Source of the DNA: Maritimibacter sp.
Lineage (GTDB): Bacteria > Pseudomonadota > Alphaproteobacteria > Rhodobacterales > Rhodobacteraceae
Assembly (NCBI GenBank): GCA_002701395.1
Contig: NZVC01000032.1
Coordinates: forward strand, 110,547-174,546
Direction of reading: 5' to 3'
DNA length: 64,000 nt
Shown here: positions 1 through 8,703 of the stretch, piece after piece
How positions within the stretch are numbered: position 1 is the first letter of the stretch
How the letters are laid out: each line of letters opens with the position of its first letter
The notes under the pieces: generated by a model
What the model saw: only the letters and a program-made list of their open reading frames with translations
Databases searched by the model: none
Told to the model about the DNA's origin: nothing
Program-made: the position numbers and the translations under genes

Positions 1-2
1 CC

Positions 3-920
3 GAAAAACTGGACCTTTGCGTCGAGCAGGCGTTGGACGCGGCGGGCGTGACGTTGGATACGGTCGATGTGATCGCCGTCACCGCCGGGCCGGGCCTGAT
101 CGGCGGCGTGCTGGCCGGGGTGATGTGCGCAAAGGGGCTGTCCGCTGGCACGGGCCTGCCGCTGGTGGGGGTCAACCATCTTGCGGGCCATGCGCTGACG
201 CCCCGGCTGACCGACGGGCTGGCATTTCCCTACCTGATGCTTCTGGTGTCGGGGGGGCACTGCCAGTTCCTTCTGGTGCGCGGGCCCGAGGATTACAGCC
301 GTCTTGGCGGGACCATCGACGATGCCCCGGGCGAAGCCTTCGACAAGACCGCCAAGCTTCTGGGCCTTCCGCAGCCCGGCGGCCCCTCGGTCGAGGCAGA
401 GGCCAAGAAGGGCGACCCCCGCCGTTTTGCCTTCCCGCGTCCTCTGCTGGACCGACCGGGCTGCGACATGAGCTTTTCCGGGCTCAAGACCGCGCTTCTG
501 CGGGCGCGGGACGCGCTGGTTGCGGAAAAGGGCGGGCTGACGGAGCAGGACCGCGCCGACCTGTGTGCCGGGTTTCAGGCCGCCGTGGCCGACGTGCTGG
601 CGGAAAAGACCCGTCGTGCGCTGGCAGTCTACCTGAACGAGGCGCCCGCCGTTCCGATGCTGGCCGTCGCGGGCGGCGTTGCGGCGAACGGCACGATCCG
701 CACGGCGCTGCAATCCGTTGCCGAAACGGCTGGCGCCAGGTTCACCGCGCCGCCGCTGGCGCTGTGCACCGACAATGCCGCGATGATCGCATGGGCCGGG
801 CTGGAACTGTTCCGCGCGGGCCGTGTTGACGACATGACGCTGTCCGCGCGCCCGCGATGGCCGCTGGACCAGTCCAGCGCACCGATGCTGGGCAGCGGCA
901 AGAGGGGGGCCAAGGCATGA
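3..920 (+). CDS. tsaD: tRNA N6-adenosine threonylcarbamoyltransferase TsaD, 5' end cut off by window
   Basis: The frame is open from the left edge and gives the last 305 residues; TsaD is usually 340-365 residues, so roughly 50 are missing. TsaD transfers the threonylcarbamoyl group onto A37 of ANN-decoding tRNAs in the cytoplasm. Visible family motifs are [12 protein letters not shown] (metal-binding histidines), [23 protein letters not shown] and the C-terminal [12 protein letters not shown]. The stop overlaps the gpsA start by four bases (ATGA at 917-920), so the two are translationally coupled; this tsaD-gpsA order is common in alphaproteobacteria. Confidence 0.96.
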   Translation, partial: EKLDLCVEQALDAAGVTLDTVDVIAVTAGPGLIGGVLAGVMCAKGLSAGTGLPLVGVNHLAGHALTPRLTDGLAFPYLMLLVSGGHCQFLLVRGPEDYSRLGGTIDDAPGEAFDKTAKLLGLPQPGGPSVEAEAKKGDPRRFAFPRPLLDRPGCDMSFSGLKTALLRARDALVAEKGGLTEQDRADLCAGFQAAVADVLAEKTRRALAVYLNEAPAVPMLAVAGGVAANGTIRTALQSVAETAGARFTAPPLALCTDNAAMIAWAGLELFRAGRVDDMTLSARPRWPLDQSSAPMLGSGKRGAKA

Positions 921-1882
921 GCGTTGCAGTTCTGGGGGCCGGTGCGTTCGGCACCGCGTTGGCCGTGGCCTTGGCGCGGGATGGCGACCCTGTGCGCCTG
1001 TGGGCGCGCGACGCCGGACAGGTCCGTGCGATGGCCGAGACGCGCGAGAACGCCGAACGGCTGCCGGGTGTTACCCTGCCGGACTCTGTCGAGCCCGTGT
1101 CCGATCTTGCTCACGCCGCTGAAGCGGAGTGTCTTTTGCTGTCCGTCCCGATGCAGTCTCTGTCGGACTTCCTGAAGGCCACCCCCGACCTTTGGCGCGG
1201 CAAGCGGCTGGTTGCGTGCTGCAAGGGGGTCGACCTTGCGACCGGGCTTGGTCCGTCCGGCTTGATCGCGGCGGCCGCGCCCGATGCGGTGCCTGCGCTG
1301 CTGTCGGGCCCCAGCTTTGCCGTCGACATCGCGAACGGCCTTCCCACTGCCCTGACGCTGGCGTCCGCAGACGAGACGGCGGCGCGGGCGATGCAGGAAC
1401 GTCTTTCGACGGCGGTCCTGCGCCTGTATCGCAGCACGGACATGGCTGGCGTCGAACTGGGCGGAGCGCTGAAGAACGTGATCGCCATCGCCTGCGGCAT
1501 GGCCATCGGGGCAGGGCTTGGCGAAAGCGCGCGCGCCGCGCTGATGACGCGCGGCTATGCCGAGATCCTGCGCCTTGCGATGGCGCGCGGCGCGCAGCGC
1601 GAGACTTTGGCAGGGCTGTCAGGGCTGGGTGATCTGGTCCTGACTTGCACGTCCGAGAAGTCCCGAAACTACGCATACGGCTTGCGCCTAGGGCAGGCGG
1701 GCAAGGCGGAAACGCTGGCCACGACCGAAGGGATCGCGACCGCGCGCGCCGTATCGACGCTTGCCGCGCGCGAGGGGCTGGAGATGCCGATCACCACCGC
1801 CATCGCGGCGGTTCTGGACGGGTCGGTGACGGTCGAACAGGCCGCCGACGGTCTGCTGACACGCCCGCTGCGCCCAGAGTAA
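917..1882 (+). CDS. gpsA: NAD(P)H-dependent glycerol-3-phosphate dehydrogenase
   Basis: A 321-residue enzyme that reduces dihydroxyacetone phosphate to sn-glycerol 3-phosphate, the backbone precursor for phospholipids. The N-terminal Rossmann motif is [22 protein letters not shown] (central, catalytic lysine) and [12 protein letters not shown] follow as in the family. The ATG at 917 is chosen because it overlaps the tsaD stop; upstream in-frame starts would run into tsaD. plsY at 12834, which uses the product, is in the same window but not in the same operon. Confidence 0.96.
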   Translation: MSVAVLGAGAFGTALAVALARDGDPVRLWARDAGQVRAMAETRENAERLPGVTLPDSVEPVSDLAHAAEAECLLLSVPMQSLSDFLKATPDLWRGKRLVACCKGVDLATGLGPSGLIAAAAPDAVPALLSGPSFAVDIANGLPTALTLASADETAARAMQERLSTAVLRLYRSTDMAGVELGGALKNVIAIACGMAIGAGLGESARAALMTRGYAEILRLAMARGAQRETLAGLSGLGDLVLTCTSEKSRNYAYGLRLGQAGKAETLATTEGIATARAVSTLAAREGLEMPITTAIAAVLDGSVTVEQAADGLLTRPLRPE

Positions 1883-1978
1883 CCAGAGTAAGCTGGACAC
1901 GCCGCTTCAGGTCGCTTGCCCGACGGGCCTGCATTTCCTAGACATTGCCGGTATCGCAACGACTGCGGGAGACGCACA

Positions 1979-2398
1979 ATGGCCTATTGGCTTTTCAAAT
2001 CGGAACCCTCCACGTGGTCGTGGGACGATCAGGTCGCCAAGGGCGACGCGGGCGAGGAATGGGACGGCGTGCGCAACTACCAAGCCCGCAATTTCATGCG
2101 CGAGATGAAGCTGGGCGACCGCGGGTTCTTCTACCATTCGCAGAAGGAAAAAGCCGTCGTCGGTATCGTCGAGGTCTGCGCCGAATGTCACCCCGACAGT
2201 ACGACCGACGATGACCGGTGGGAGTGCGTGGACATCAAGGCGGTCAAACCGGTCGCCACGCCGGTCACGCTGGCCGACATCAAGGACAACCCGCGCCTTG
2301 AGGACATGGTGCTGGTCAACAATTCCCGCCTGTCGGTGCAGCCCGTGGCCGAGGCCGAGTGGAAGGCCGTTTGCGAGATGGCGGGCATCGACCCCTAA
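1979..2398 (+). CDS. EVE domain-containing protein
   Basis: A 139-residue protein made of a single EVE domain. It opens MAYWLFKSEPSTWSWDDQ and has YQARNFMREMKLGD and FFYHSQKEKAVVGIVEV, which are hallmark stretches of this PUA-like fold. EVE domains bind modified bases in DNA or RNA; the ligand here cannot be told from sequence. The ATG at 1979 follows GGGAG at a suitable distance. The gene lies 96 bases after gpsA on the same strand. Confidence 0.9.
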   Translation: MAYWLFKSEPSTWSWDDQVAKGDAGEEWDGVRNYQARNFMREMKLGDRGFFYHSQKEKAVVGIVEVCAECHPDSTTDDDRWECVDIKAVKPVATPVTLADIKDNPRLEDMVLVNNSRLSVQPVAEAEWKAVCEMAGIDP

Positions 2399-2461
2399 GC
2401 TTGCAGTAGCCCGACCGCAGGCCCTGCGTCATACTCGATCCAAGCAAGCAGGGAGAAGCGA

Positions 2462-2848
2462 ATGGGTATCATCAGTGTCATACTCGCGGCGGCGGCCGCG
2501 TGGGTGTTCGGGGCCGTCTGGTACGGCATGATCGGAACGCGCTGGATGGATGCGCAGGGTTTGACCGACCAGACGATCGACCGGTCCAACCCGCTGCCCT
2601 ACATCGGCAGCTTCCTGTGCTGCCTTGTGGTGGCTGGCATGACCCGGCACGTTTTGGCGATGTCGGGGATCGACGGCGTCGGCAAGGCGGCGGTGACCGG
2701 GCTTGGCCTTGGGTTGTTCATCGCTGCGCCTTGGATCGCGACCAACGTCCTGTTCGGGCAGAAGTCGCGGTCGCTGATCTGGATGGACGGTGTCTATCCG
2801 GCGGGCGGGATGACGCTGATGGGGTTTGTCCTCGGCATCTTTCACTAG
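2462..2848 (+). CDS. DUF1761 family small membrane protein
   Basis: A 128-residue integral membrane protein. It starts with a hydrophobic helix (about residues 3-22) containing WVFGAVWYG, and has further hydrophobic segments near 45-62, 78-95 and 112-128. The pattern and length match DUF1761, whose function is unknown. A good Shine-Dalgarno (AGGGAGAAG) precedes ATG 2462. The gene ends a plus-strand run and faces the minus-strand DUF2853 gene. Confidence 0.8.
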   Translation: MGIISVILAAAAAWVFGAVWYGMIGTRWMDAQGLTDQTIDRSNPLPYIGSFLCCLVVAGMTRHVLAMSGIDGVGKAAVTGLGLGLFIAAPWIATNVLFGQKSRSLIWMDGVYPAGGMTLMGFVLGIFH

Positions 2849-3175
2849 GCCGGATGAACGGAAGGCTGGCGCCGGGCTGGCGCGGCCAGTCGTTTCACAG
2901 TGTCCAGAAAATTGCGGAGGGTCCCGACCAAGGTCGAGACCCTCCGTCTTCCCACGCGCCTCACACCCCTGATGGGGCACCCCGCGTGCATCGGATAGGT
3001 CCCGATCCTTCTGATCGGTCTTGCGCGGACCATGCGCGGACCGCCTGCGCGAAGCAAGCGGAAGCTATGCTTAATTCGATGGAAATGCTCGCCATTCCGG
3101 GCGGGGCGACGGGCGGCCGGCGACGTCTGCGCCGGCCGCAAGGCCAAGGTCAAAGCCTGGGGGCAAAAGCCGGGG
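2849..3175. other. 327-base gap between convergent genes, two strong hairpins, no gene seen
   Basis: No reading frame here has family resemblance or a proper ribosome site. The gap holds two strong inverted repeats: one at 2915-2946 and one at 3113-3139, the latter with perfect 10-base arms (3113-3122 and 3130-3139) around a 7-base loop. Neither has a clear T-run. They may separate the convergent DUF1761 and DUF2853 genes, but a small structured RNA cannot be excluded. Confidence 0.5.
2915..2946. terminator. Long hairpin between convergent genes, possible terminator
   Basis: Outer arms 2915-2923 (CGGAGGGTC) and 2938-2946 (GACCCTCCG) are perfect. Inside lies a second perfect stem, 2925-2929 with 2932-2936, around an AA loop, separated by a single C/A mismatch. 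The hairpin therefore has 14 pairs in 32 bases. There is no T-run on either side, so termination is an inference from its place between convergent genes. Confidence 0.45.
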
Positions 3176-3517
3176 TCAGCCGTAGACGGATTCCTTGCCG
3201 AAGTGCTTGACCAGCAGATAGTAGAACACGGCGCGGTACTTGTTGCGTTCCGACTTGCCGTAGGTCTCGACCGCTTTCTCGATCCCGGCCATCAGTTCGG
3301 GGCTATCCGGCAGGCCGAGTTTCTTCATCAGGAAGTTCTCTTTCACGGTCTCAAGCTCGCTTTCCTGACTGGAAGCGACGGTCGAGGCGTCGTCGTCGTA
3401 GATCGAGGGACCGCATCCGATGGTGACCTTGGTCAGCAGGTCCATGTCTGGCGACATGCCGCACTTTTCCTTCAGGTCTTCGGCGTATTTCTCAATAAGT
3501 TCGTCACGTTTTCCCAT
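3176..3517 (-). CDS. DUF2853 family protein
   Basis: A 113-residue soluble helical protein beginning MGKRDELIEKYAEDL and ending SERNKYRAVFYYLLVKHFGK, both typical of DUF2853, a family of unknown function common in alphaproteobacteria. The start at 3517 is chosen over an upstream in-frame ATG (3625) because GAGAGGGACC sits directly before it and homologous proteins begin here. It is the most downstream gene of a minus-strand run and is separated from its upstream neighbour by 110 bases. Confidence 0.85.
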   Translation of the reverse strand: MGKRDELIEKYAEDLKEKCGMSPDMDLLTKVTIGCGPSIYDDDASTVASSQESELETVKENFLMKKLGLPDSPELMAGIEKAVETYGKSERNKYRAVFYYLLVKHFGKESVYG

Positions 3518-3627
3518 AGGTCCCTCTCTCGCGGGTTCTTGGGTCGGCCAGATTGTTTCCGACCCGTTAATGCAAGTTAAGGTTAGACATGAATGTTGCG
3601 TGCGGAAAGGAAAAACCTTCCACACTT

Positions 3628-4596
3628 TCAGCCTTGGATATAGGCCTCCAGTTCCTCTAGCGACATCGACCCAGCGCCCTTTCCGCCGCCGACAAGTTCG
3701 GCGGACAGGACGGTCAGCCGGTCGTTGATCGGGGTCGGGATGCCGTGCAGCCGCCCGATAAGCGAGATCTCTCCGTTCAGGTAATCGGTCTCGACCGTGC
3801 CGGTCCCGCGCGTCAGACTTTGCGTCGTAGAGCCGCCGACATAGGTCTCGCCCTCCAGCTTGACCGACCGCATGTATTCGTCACGCCGGGGGTCGTTGTC
3901 GCCGATGTCGAGATAGGCAATGCCGGCGCCGTCCAGCACGGCGCGGCCTTCCTCGCGCGCGCGCTTCGAGATCGCGCTGGTGTCGACGCCGGTTCCGGCG
4001 GCCGCCTGCACGATGTTCCCGAGGTTGAGGATCAGCTTGCCGAATTTCGAGGTCATGACGTCTTCCATAGGGAAGGCGGCTACGTTGGCGGCTTCCAGCG
4101 CCTTGGCAAAGGCGCGGTCCGCGTCATCGATGCCGCCCGGATAGCGGCCAATGTCGAACATGCCGAACCGGGGTTCGACGAAGATCGCCACGCGGCCCGG
4201 CTGAATGTAGGTCGCGGGCATCATGACGGTGACGCCGTGCACGTTCGGAAACAGCCGAAGCGCCTGACGCTCGTTCTCGGTGCCGTTCTGGCAGCAGAAG
4301 ATCGCCTGTTCGCGCACGCCAGCATCCCGCAGCGCGTGCAGGGCGGCGCCCGTGTCCTGACCTTTCATCGTCAGCATGATCAGGTCGTCCGGGCGGAATT
4401 CGATTTCCGAAGGGCTGCCGACGCATTCGAAGGTCGCCTGCTCGGCGCCACGGCTGCTGCGCAGGCTTAGACCGTCCTTGCGGATCGCATCCAGCATCCC
4501 GCCGCGCGCGATGCCGACAACCTCGCGTCCGGCCAGCGCCAGCGCCGCCGCGACGACCCCGCCGATCGCTCCTACCCCGTAGACGATGATGCGCAT
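3628..4596 (-). CDS. Ketopantoate reductase family oxidoreductase (PanE/ApbA-like)
   Basis: A 322-residue NAD(P)-dependent enzyme. The N-terminal Rossmann segment reads VYGVGAIGGVVAAALALAG, followed by the family stretches MLTMKGQDT, CCQNGTENE and SKFGKLILNLGN, the last containing the conserved catalytic lysine region. The family reduces 2-dehydropantoate to pantoate, but many paralogues act on other 2-oxo acids and no pan gene is nearby, so the substrate is left open. Start 4596 is preceded by AGGGAGGATC, which decides against the longer frame. Confidence 0.85.
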   Translation of the reverse strand: MRIIVYGVGAIGGVVAAALALAGREVVGIARGGMLDAIRKDGLSLRSSRGAEQATFECVGSPSEIEFRPDDLIMLTMKGQDTGAALHALRDAGVREQAIFCCQNGTENERQALRLFPNVHGVTVMMPATYIQPGRVAIFVEPRFGMFDIGRYPGGIDDADRAFAKALEAANVAAFPMEDVMTSKFGKLILNLGNIVQAAAGTGVDTSAISKRAREEGRAVLDGAGIAYLDIGDNDPRRDEYMRSVKLEGETYVGGSTTQSLTRGTGTVETDYLNGEISLIGRLHGIPTPINDRLTVLSAELVGGGKGAGSMSLEELEAYIQG

Positions 4597-4704
4597 CCGA
4601 TCCTCCCTGTCCGCGTTTGCCCGGACCTTCGGGGATGGACAGCGGACATGCAAGAGACGCGCCAGTGATGGCGCGCCTCGGTGATGCGACACATAGGGGT
4701 CGCG

Positions 4705-5391
4705 TCAGTTGTTCATGGTCGTCATGTCGTCAGAGGTATCTTCCATGTCGTTCTCGACGACTTCCTCGTCTTGCTCGACCGGCAGTTCCTCGGTCTCGGC
4801 GGACTCTTCCTCGACCGCGGGCATTTCGCCTTCGACCGGGTCAACTTCCGACGATTGGTCCACCGGGGCTTCGTCTTCAACCGCCGGGTCCACATCCGTC
4901 ATCAGGCTTGCGATTGCGGTGTCGTCGGGCAAGCCTTCAACTTCGGCTTCGTCGATCTCGGGCTGCGCCTTCAGGGTTTCCTTGTCGGTCGCAAGGGTGA
5001 ACGAGGTGCCGTCATCGCTCAGCCGGAATTCCTCCAGCGGCATCGACACGGTGTATTCACCCAGGCCGAGGAAGCCGCCGATGCCAAGCACGGCTGCGGC
5101 CGCGCCTTCGCTGTCCACGACATAGTCGACCTCGGCGATCCGCTCGCCTTCGGGGTCATAGGCAACCATGCCGACGACGTCGCCGACGGTCATTTCGTCG
5201 ATGCTGGCGAAGACGGGGGGCTGCTCGGCGGCGGTGCCGTCCATCATGCCGTTATCGGCCATGTCGCCGCCTTCGGTCATCGCGGGCGGTTCCGTTGCCA
5301 TGTCAGCGTCGGTGTTGGTGTCTTGGGCGAATGCGCCACCGGCAACCAGGGCCGCAAGGGCTGCGCTCATCGTCAGGTTCTTCAGTTTCAT
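4705..5391 (-). CDS. Secreted PRC-barrel domain protein
   Basis: A 228-residue precursor. Residues 1-23 form a signal peptide (MKLKNL start, then a hydrophobic core ending GGAFAQ). A PRC-barrel-like region follows at roughly residues 60-160, with VGDVVGMVAYDPEGERIAEVDYVV as its clearest part (a 24-residue stretch beginning near residue 65). The last 70 residues are very acidic and low in complexity. The protein is expected in the periplasm; its function is unknown. ATG 5391 is preferred over 5403 because GGAGG lies five bases upstream of it. Confidence 0.78.
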   Translation of the reverse strand: MKLKNLTMSAALAALVAGGAFAQDTNTDADMATEPPAMTEGGDMADNGMMDGTAAEQPPVFASIDEMTVGDVVGMVAYDPEGERIAEVDYVVDSEGAAAAVLGIGGFLGLGEYTVSMPLEEFRLSDDGTSFTLATDKETLKAQPEIDEAEVEGLPDDTAIASLMTDVDPAVEDEAPVDQSSEVDPVEGEMPAVEEESAETEELPVEQDEEVVENDMEDTSDDMTTMNN

Positions 5392-5458
5392 CTGTGCCTC
5401 CATTGGTCACTGTATGACCACACAAGGCACAAGCCGCCGGTTCCGTTCCCCGAAACGC

Positions 5459-5505
5459 AAAGCGCCCCGCGGAATGGCGAACCATTGCCAGCGGGGCGCT
5501 TTTTC
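5459..5505. terminator. Intrinsic terminator between ahcY and the PRC-barrel gene
   Basis: Perfect 12-base arms at 5459-5470 (AAAGCGCCCCGC) and 5491-5502 (GCGGGGCGCTTT). The loop contains a second stem, AATGG 5473-5477 with CCATT 5482-5486, closed by a CGAA tetraloop. TTTTTC follows on the plus strand and TTTG on the minus strand. It stands just after the ahcY stop, so it most likely ends ahcY transcription. Confidence 0.85.
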
Positions 5506-5558
5506 GAGGGCCGGTTCCCGCCGATCCTGCAATCGGCGGAAAACGGCAAAGTCTCGGA

Positions 5559-6950
5559 TCAGTAGCGGTAGTGTTCCGGCTTGAACGGGCCGTCGGCGTT
5601 CACGCCGATATAAGAGGCCTGCTCGGGCGTGAGCTTGGTCAGCTTGGCGCCGACCTTCTCAAGGTGCAGGGCCGCGACCTTCTCGTCCAGGTGCTTGGGC
5701 AGAACGTAAACTTCGTTCTTGTACTCGTCACCGCGCGTCCAAAGCTCGATCTGGGCGAGCGTCTGGTTGGTGAACGAGGCCGACATCACGAAGGACGGGT
5801 GGCCGGTGGCGTTGCCAAGGTTCAGCAGACGGCCTTCGGACAGAAGGATGATCTTGTTGCCCGAGGGCATCTCGATCATGTCCACCTGATCCTTGATGTT
5901 GGTCCACTTGTGGTTCTTCAGCTGGGCGACCTGGATCTCGTTGTCGAAGTGGCCGATGTTGCCGACGATGGCCATGTTCTTCATCGCGCGCATGTGCTCG
6001 ATGCGGATCACGTCCTTGTTGCCGGTCGTGGTGATGAAGATGTCGGCGCTGTCGATCACGTCTTCCAGCGTCACGACCTCATAGCCGTCCATTGCCGCCT
6101 GAAGCGCGCAGATCGGGTCGCTTTCGGTGACCTTCACGCGGGCGCCGGCGCCGGACAGCGACGCGGCAGAGCCCTTGCCCACGTCACCATAACCGCAGAC
6201 CACGGCGACCTTGCCGGCCATCATGGTGTCGGTCGCGCGGCGGATGCCGTCGACCAGCGATTCTTTACAGCCGTACTTGTTGTCGAACTTCGACTTGGTG
6301 ACGCTGTCGTTGACGTTGATCGCCGGGAACGGCAGCTGGCCCTGCTTCATCAGCTCGTACAGGCGGTGCACGCCGGTGGTGGTCTCTTCCGAGACGCCCT
6401 TGATCATGTCGCGCTGCTTGGTGAACCAGCCGGGGTTGGCGGCCATGCGCTTCTTGATCTGGGCGAACAGGGCTTCTTCCTCTTCGCTGGTCGGGACGGC
6501 GATCAGGTTGTCTTCGCCGGCCTCGACGCGCGCGCCGATCAGGATGTACAGGGTGGCGTCGCCGCCATCGTCGAGGATCATGTTGGCGCCATCTTCGAAG
6601 TCGAAGATCTTGTCACAATAATCCCAGTATTCGACGAGTGTTTCGCCCTTCACGGCGAACACCGGCACACCGGCAGCGGCGATCGCGGCAGCGGCGTGGT
6701 CCTGAGTCGAGAAGATGTTGCACGAGGCCCAACGCACATCGGCGCCAAGCGCGACAAGCGTTTCGATCAGCACTGCGGTCTGGATCGTCATGTGGAGCGA
6801 TCCCGCAATCCGTGCGCCTTTCAAGGGCTTGCTGTCGCCGTACTCCTCGCGCAGAGCCATCAGGCCCGGCATTTCGGTTTCGGCGATGTCGAGTTCCTTG
6901 CGGCCAAACTCGGAGAGAGAAATGTCCTTGACGATGTAATCTTTTGCCAT
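5559..6950 (-). CDS. ahcY: Adenosylhomocysteinase (S-adenosyl-L-homocysteine hydrolase)
   Basis: A 463-residue cytoplasmic enzyme that reversibly splits S-adenosylhomocysteine into adenosine and homocysteine, relieving product inhibition of methyltransferases. Clear motifs are [16 protein letters not shown] near the N terminus, the substrate lysine/aspartate region [11 protein letters not shown], the NAD-binding segment [16 protein letters not shown] and the C-terminal [10 protein letters not shown]. Length includes the roughly 40-residue insertion usual in proteobacterial forms. A strong hairpin occupies its 91-base leader, and a small secreted-protein gene lies directly upstream on the same strand. 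Confidence 0.98.
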   Translation of the reverse strand: MAKDYIVKDISLSEFGRKELDIAETEMPGLMALREEYGDSKPLKGARIAGSLHMTIQTAVLIETLVALGADVRWASCNIFSTQDHAAAAIAAAGVPVFAVKGETLVEYWDYCDKIFDFEDGANMILDDGGDATLYILIGARVEAGEDNLIAVPTSEEEEALFAQIKKRMAANPGWFTKQRDMIKGVSEETTTGVHRLYELMKQGQLPFPAINVNDSVTKSKFDNKYGCKESLVDGIRRATDTMMAGKVAVVCGYGDVGKGSAASLSGAGARVKVTESDPICALQAAMDGYEVVTLEDVIDSADIFITTTGNKDVIRIEHMRAMKNMAIVGNIGHFDNEIQVAQLKNHKWTNIKDQVDMIEMPSGNKIILLSEGRLLNLGNATGHPSFVMSASFTNQTLAQIELWTRGDEYKNEVYVLPKHLDEKVAALHLEKVGAKLTKLTPEQASYIGVNADGPFKPEHYRY

Positions 6951-6967
6951 GCTGGGCGGCTCCTGGT

Positions 6968-7005
6968 GGTTCCGGTCGAGATGCCTCTAGCATCGTACCG
7001 GAACC
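6968..7005 (-). promoter_or_regulatory. Conserved-looking hairpin in the ahcY leader
   Basis: Nine-base perfect arms, 6968-6976 (GGTTCCGGT on plus) and 6997-7005 (ACCGGAACC), enclose a second stem, GATGC 6980-6984 with GCATC 6990-6994, and a five-base loop. The structure ends 17 bases before the ahcY start codon and just ahead of the ribosome site (CAGGAG in the transcript). There is no T-run, so it is not a simple terminator. The sequence does not match the SAH or SAM/SAH riboswitch consensus as I remember them; a leader element acting on ahcY translation is an inference. Confidence 0.4.
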
Positions 7006-7041
7006 CGAGCAACCAGCCCACATGAGCAGGAGTAGGGGGTA

Positions 7042-7374
7042 TTAGAGCCGAGTGCCTGCTGGAACGGCATCGGGCAGGCCCTGATGCCAATTTTCTCCGC
7101 TTCCGACGATACAGCTTGTGCCGTCCGCGAAGGTCATCAGCGCGGTCCATGTCCCGGTCTCCGGGGCGGACCAGATTTCCAGCACCTGCTCGCGCGACAT
7201 CATGCCACCGCCGGTCGGCTTCTCTCCGAAGTCCGCGCCAAGGCGTTCGATGATGTCATTGCGCTGGGCACAGACGACGTCGTCCTCTTGCGCCACGGCC
7301 TCGGGCGCATTGAACGAGGTGGCAAGGGCGGTCAGGCCCAAGGCGGACACGGCTCCGATCACGGTCATTTTCAT
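7042..7374 (-). CDS. Small secreted conserved hypothetical protein
   Basis: A 110-residue precursor with a signal peptide (residues 1 to about 29, ending EAVAQ). The mature part has two cysteines about 53 residues apart (in VVCAQRNDIIERL and GTSCIVGSGENW), likely disulphide-bonded in the periplasm. The pattern of a first cysteine, an E-x-W motif, ETGTWT, then a C-I-V segment recurs in short alphaproteobacterial secreted proteins I recall, but I know no function. It lies 91 bases upstream of ahcY on the same strand. Confidence 0.75.
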   Translation of the reverse strand: MKMTVIGAVSALGLTALATSFNAPEAVAQEDDVVCAQRNDIIERLGADFGEKPTGGGMMSREQVLEIWSAPETGTWTALMTFADGTSCIVGSGENWHQGLPDAVPAGTRL

Positions 7375-7535
7375 GGCTTGTGTCTCCGGGTGGTGTTGCA
7401 GTCGAACGCCGGGCGCGGCGGTTTCGTTCCCAAGTTCGGAACCAAGCTCTGCATGAATGGCGGAATGCCGCTTCCATAAGCGGGCGCGGCTGTGGCAGGA
7501 ACGGGCCGCGAAACCAGCATGACGAAGGATGACGG

Positions 7536-8132
7536 ATGGCTTCCCAGACCCGCGCTTGGCAACGGATGCTGTCGGGCCGCAGGCTTGACCTTCTGGACCC
7601 GACCCCGATGGATATCGAGGTCGAGGACATCGCGCACGGCCTTGCCTTCGTTGCCCGCTGGAACGGCCAGACCCGGGGCGATCACGCCTATTCCGTGGCC
7701 GAGCATTCTCTGCTGGTCGAAGAGATCTTCGGTCGCCAGCACCCCGATGCGCCGGTGAAATGGCGCCTTGCCGCCCTGCTGCACGACGCGCCGGAATACG
7801 TGATCGGGGACATGATTTCTCCGGTGAAGGCGGCGGTCGGGCCGAGCTATGGCGCGTTGGATGACCGGCTGACGGCGGCCATCCATATTCGGTTCGGTCT
7901 GCCCGCGCAGATCCCGGTGAAGGTGAAGCGCCAGATCAAGCAGGCCGACAAGGTGTCCGCGTGGCTTGAGGCGGTTCAACTGGCCGGGTTCAGCGAGGCG
8001 GAAGCGACCCGGTTTTTCGGCAAGGCCGCAGCCGAGCAGGCGCAGGGCCTGACGCTGCACCTGCGGGAACCGAAGGTGGTGCGCGAAGCATTCACCCAGC
8101 GCCACGCGCAGCTGATGAAGGCGATGAGCTGA
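7536..8132 (+). CDS. HD-domain phosphohydrolase (YfbR-like)
   Basis: A 198-residue cytoplasmic metal-dependent hydrolase. The HD signature is spread over HAYSVAEHSLLVEE (first histidines), LLHDAPEYVIGD (His-Asp pair) and the later QADKVSAWLEAVQ aspartate. This arrangement resembles YfbR-type 5'-deoxynucleotidases, so a nucleotide substrate is plausible but unproven. The stop overlaps the next gene's ATG by one base (TGATG at 8130-8134), which indicates translational coupling with the GNAT gene. Confidence 0.85.
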   Translation: MASQTRAWQRMLSGRRLDLLDPTPMDIEVEDIAHGLAFVARWNGQTRGDHAYSVAEHSLLVEEIFGRQHPDAPVKWRLAALLHDAPEYVIGDMISPVKAAVGPSYGALDDRLTAAIHIRFGLPAQIPVKVKRQIKQADKVSAWLEAVQLAGFSEAEATRFFGKAAAEQAQGLTLHLREPKVVREAFTQRHAQLMKAMS

Positions 8133-8614
8133 TGCTGCACGTCCGGCGCGCAGGCACGTTGGACGCGGCAGGCATGGCCGAGATCCTGAACGAGATCATC
8201 GCCATCGGCGGGACGACCGCGATCACCGACCCGGTGACCGTCTCTGACCTTGCGGACTGGATGGCCCGCGACCCGCGTTCGATCTGGCATGTAGCCGAGG
8301 ATGACGGCGGCACGGCGCTGGGGTTCCAGTGGGTCGACCCGCACCCGGATGCGGGGCCGGACGTCGCGCAGATCGCCACCTTCGCGAAAGTGGGGCGCAC
8401 CGGGCTGGGCGTTGGGTCCGCCCTGTTTCGCGCGACGGCAGAGGCCTGCCGCGCCGCTGGCTATGCGTGGATCAACGCCGAGATCCGTGCCGACAACGCC
8501 AGCGGGCTGACCTACTACCAAAGCCGCGGGTTCGAGGACTATGGCCGGATCGCGGATTACCGGATGGCGAACGGCCAGCGTGTCGACAAGGTGTTGAAGC
8601 GGTACGACCTTTAG
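8132..8614 (+). CDS. GNAT family N-acetyltransferase
   Basis: A 160-residue acetyltransferase. The C-terminal half carries the acetyl-CoA-binding segment VGRTGLGVGSALFRAT followed by INAEIRADNASGLTYYQSRGF, the usual motif A/B order. The substrate cannot be read from sequence; the early residues (LNEIIAIGGTTAITDPVT) resemble phosphinothricin-acetyltransferase-like members. It is coupled to the HD hydrolase by a one-base overlap. Confidence 0.86.
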   Translation: MLHVRRAGTLDAAGMAEILNEIIAIGGTTAITDPVTVSDLADWMARDPRSIWHVAEDDGGTALGFQWVDPHPDAGPDVAQIATFAKVGRTGLGVGSALFRATAEACRAAGYAWINAEIRADNASGLTYYQSRGFEDYGRIADYRMANGQRVDKVLKRYDL

Positions 8615-8668
8615 CGCCGGCTTCCGACGGCATGTGGCGCATCGTCAAAATCGTGATCGCTTGCCCCA

Positions 8669-8701
8669 TTGCGACGCCGGGGAAGTGAACATAACATGAA
8701 C
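8669..8701 (+). promoter_or_regulatory. LexA-type SOS box over a -10 element, before the radical SAM gene
   Basis: GAAC 8687-8690, seven bases, then GAAC 8698-8701: a perfect match to the alphaproteobacterial LexA direct repeat (GTTC-N7-GTTC or its complement). It overlaps a possible -10 (TAACAT, 8692-8697) that lies 17 bases after a possible -35 (TTGCGA, 8669-8674). Such a promoter would start transcription at about 8704, the start codon itself, giving a leaderless message. That fits the absence of a well-placed Shine-Dalgarno. Repression by LexA and release on DNA damage is the inference. Confidence 0.75.
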
Positions 8702-8703
8702 AC

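Noticed and set aside
2845..3153. A minus-strand frame of 102 codons in the gap after DUF1761
   Set aside because: Very basic, proline- and arginine-rich translation across two hairpins, no ribosome site and no family pattern; kept as non-coding.
5571..7025. A plus-strand open frame of 484 codons opposite ahcY
   Set aside because: Antisense shadow of ahcY, whose protein sequence is unmistakable.
6951..7041. SAH or SAM/SAH riboswitch before ahcY
   Set aside because: The leader hairpin does not match either consensus as I recall them; it is listed only as an unassigned leader structure.
8631..8687. An 18-codon frame (MWRIVKIVIACP...) before the radical SAM gene as a leader peptide
   Set aside because: No ribosome site, it lies upstream of the likely promoter start, and its stop overlaps the SOS box; most likely chance.
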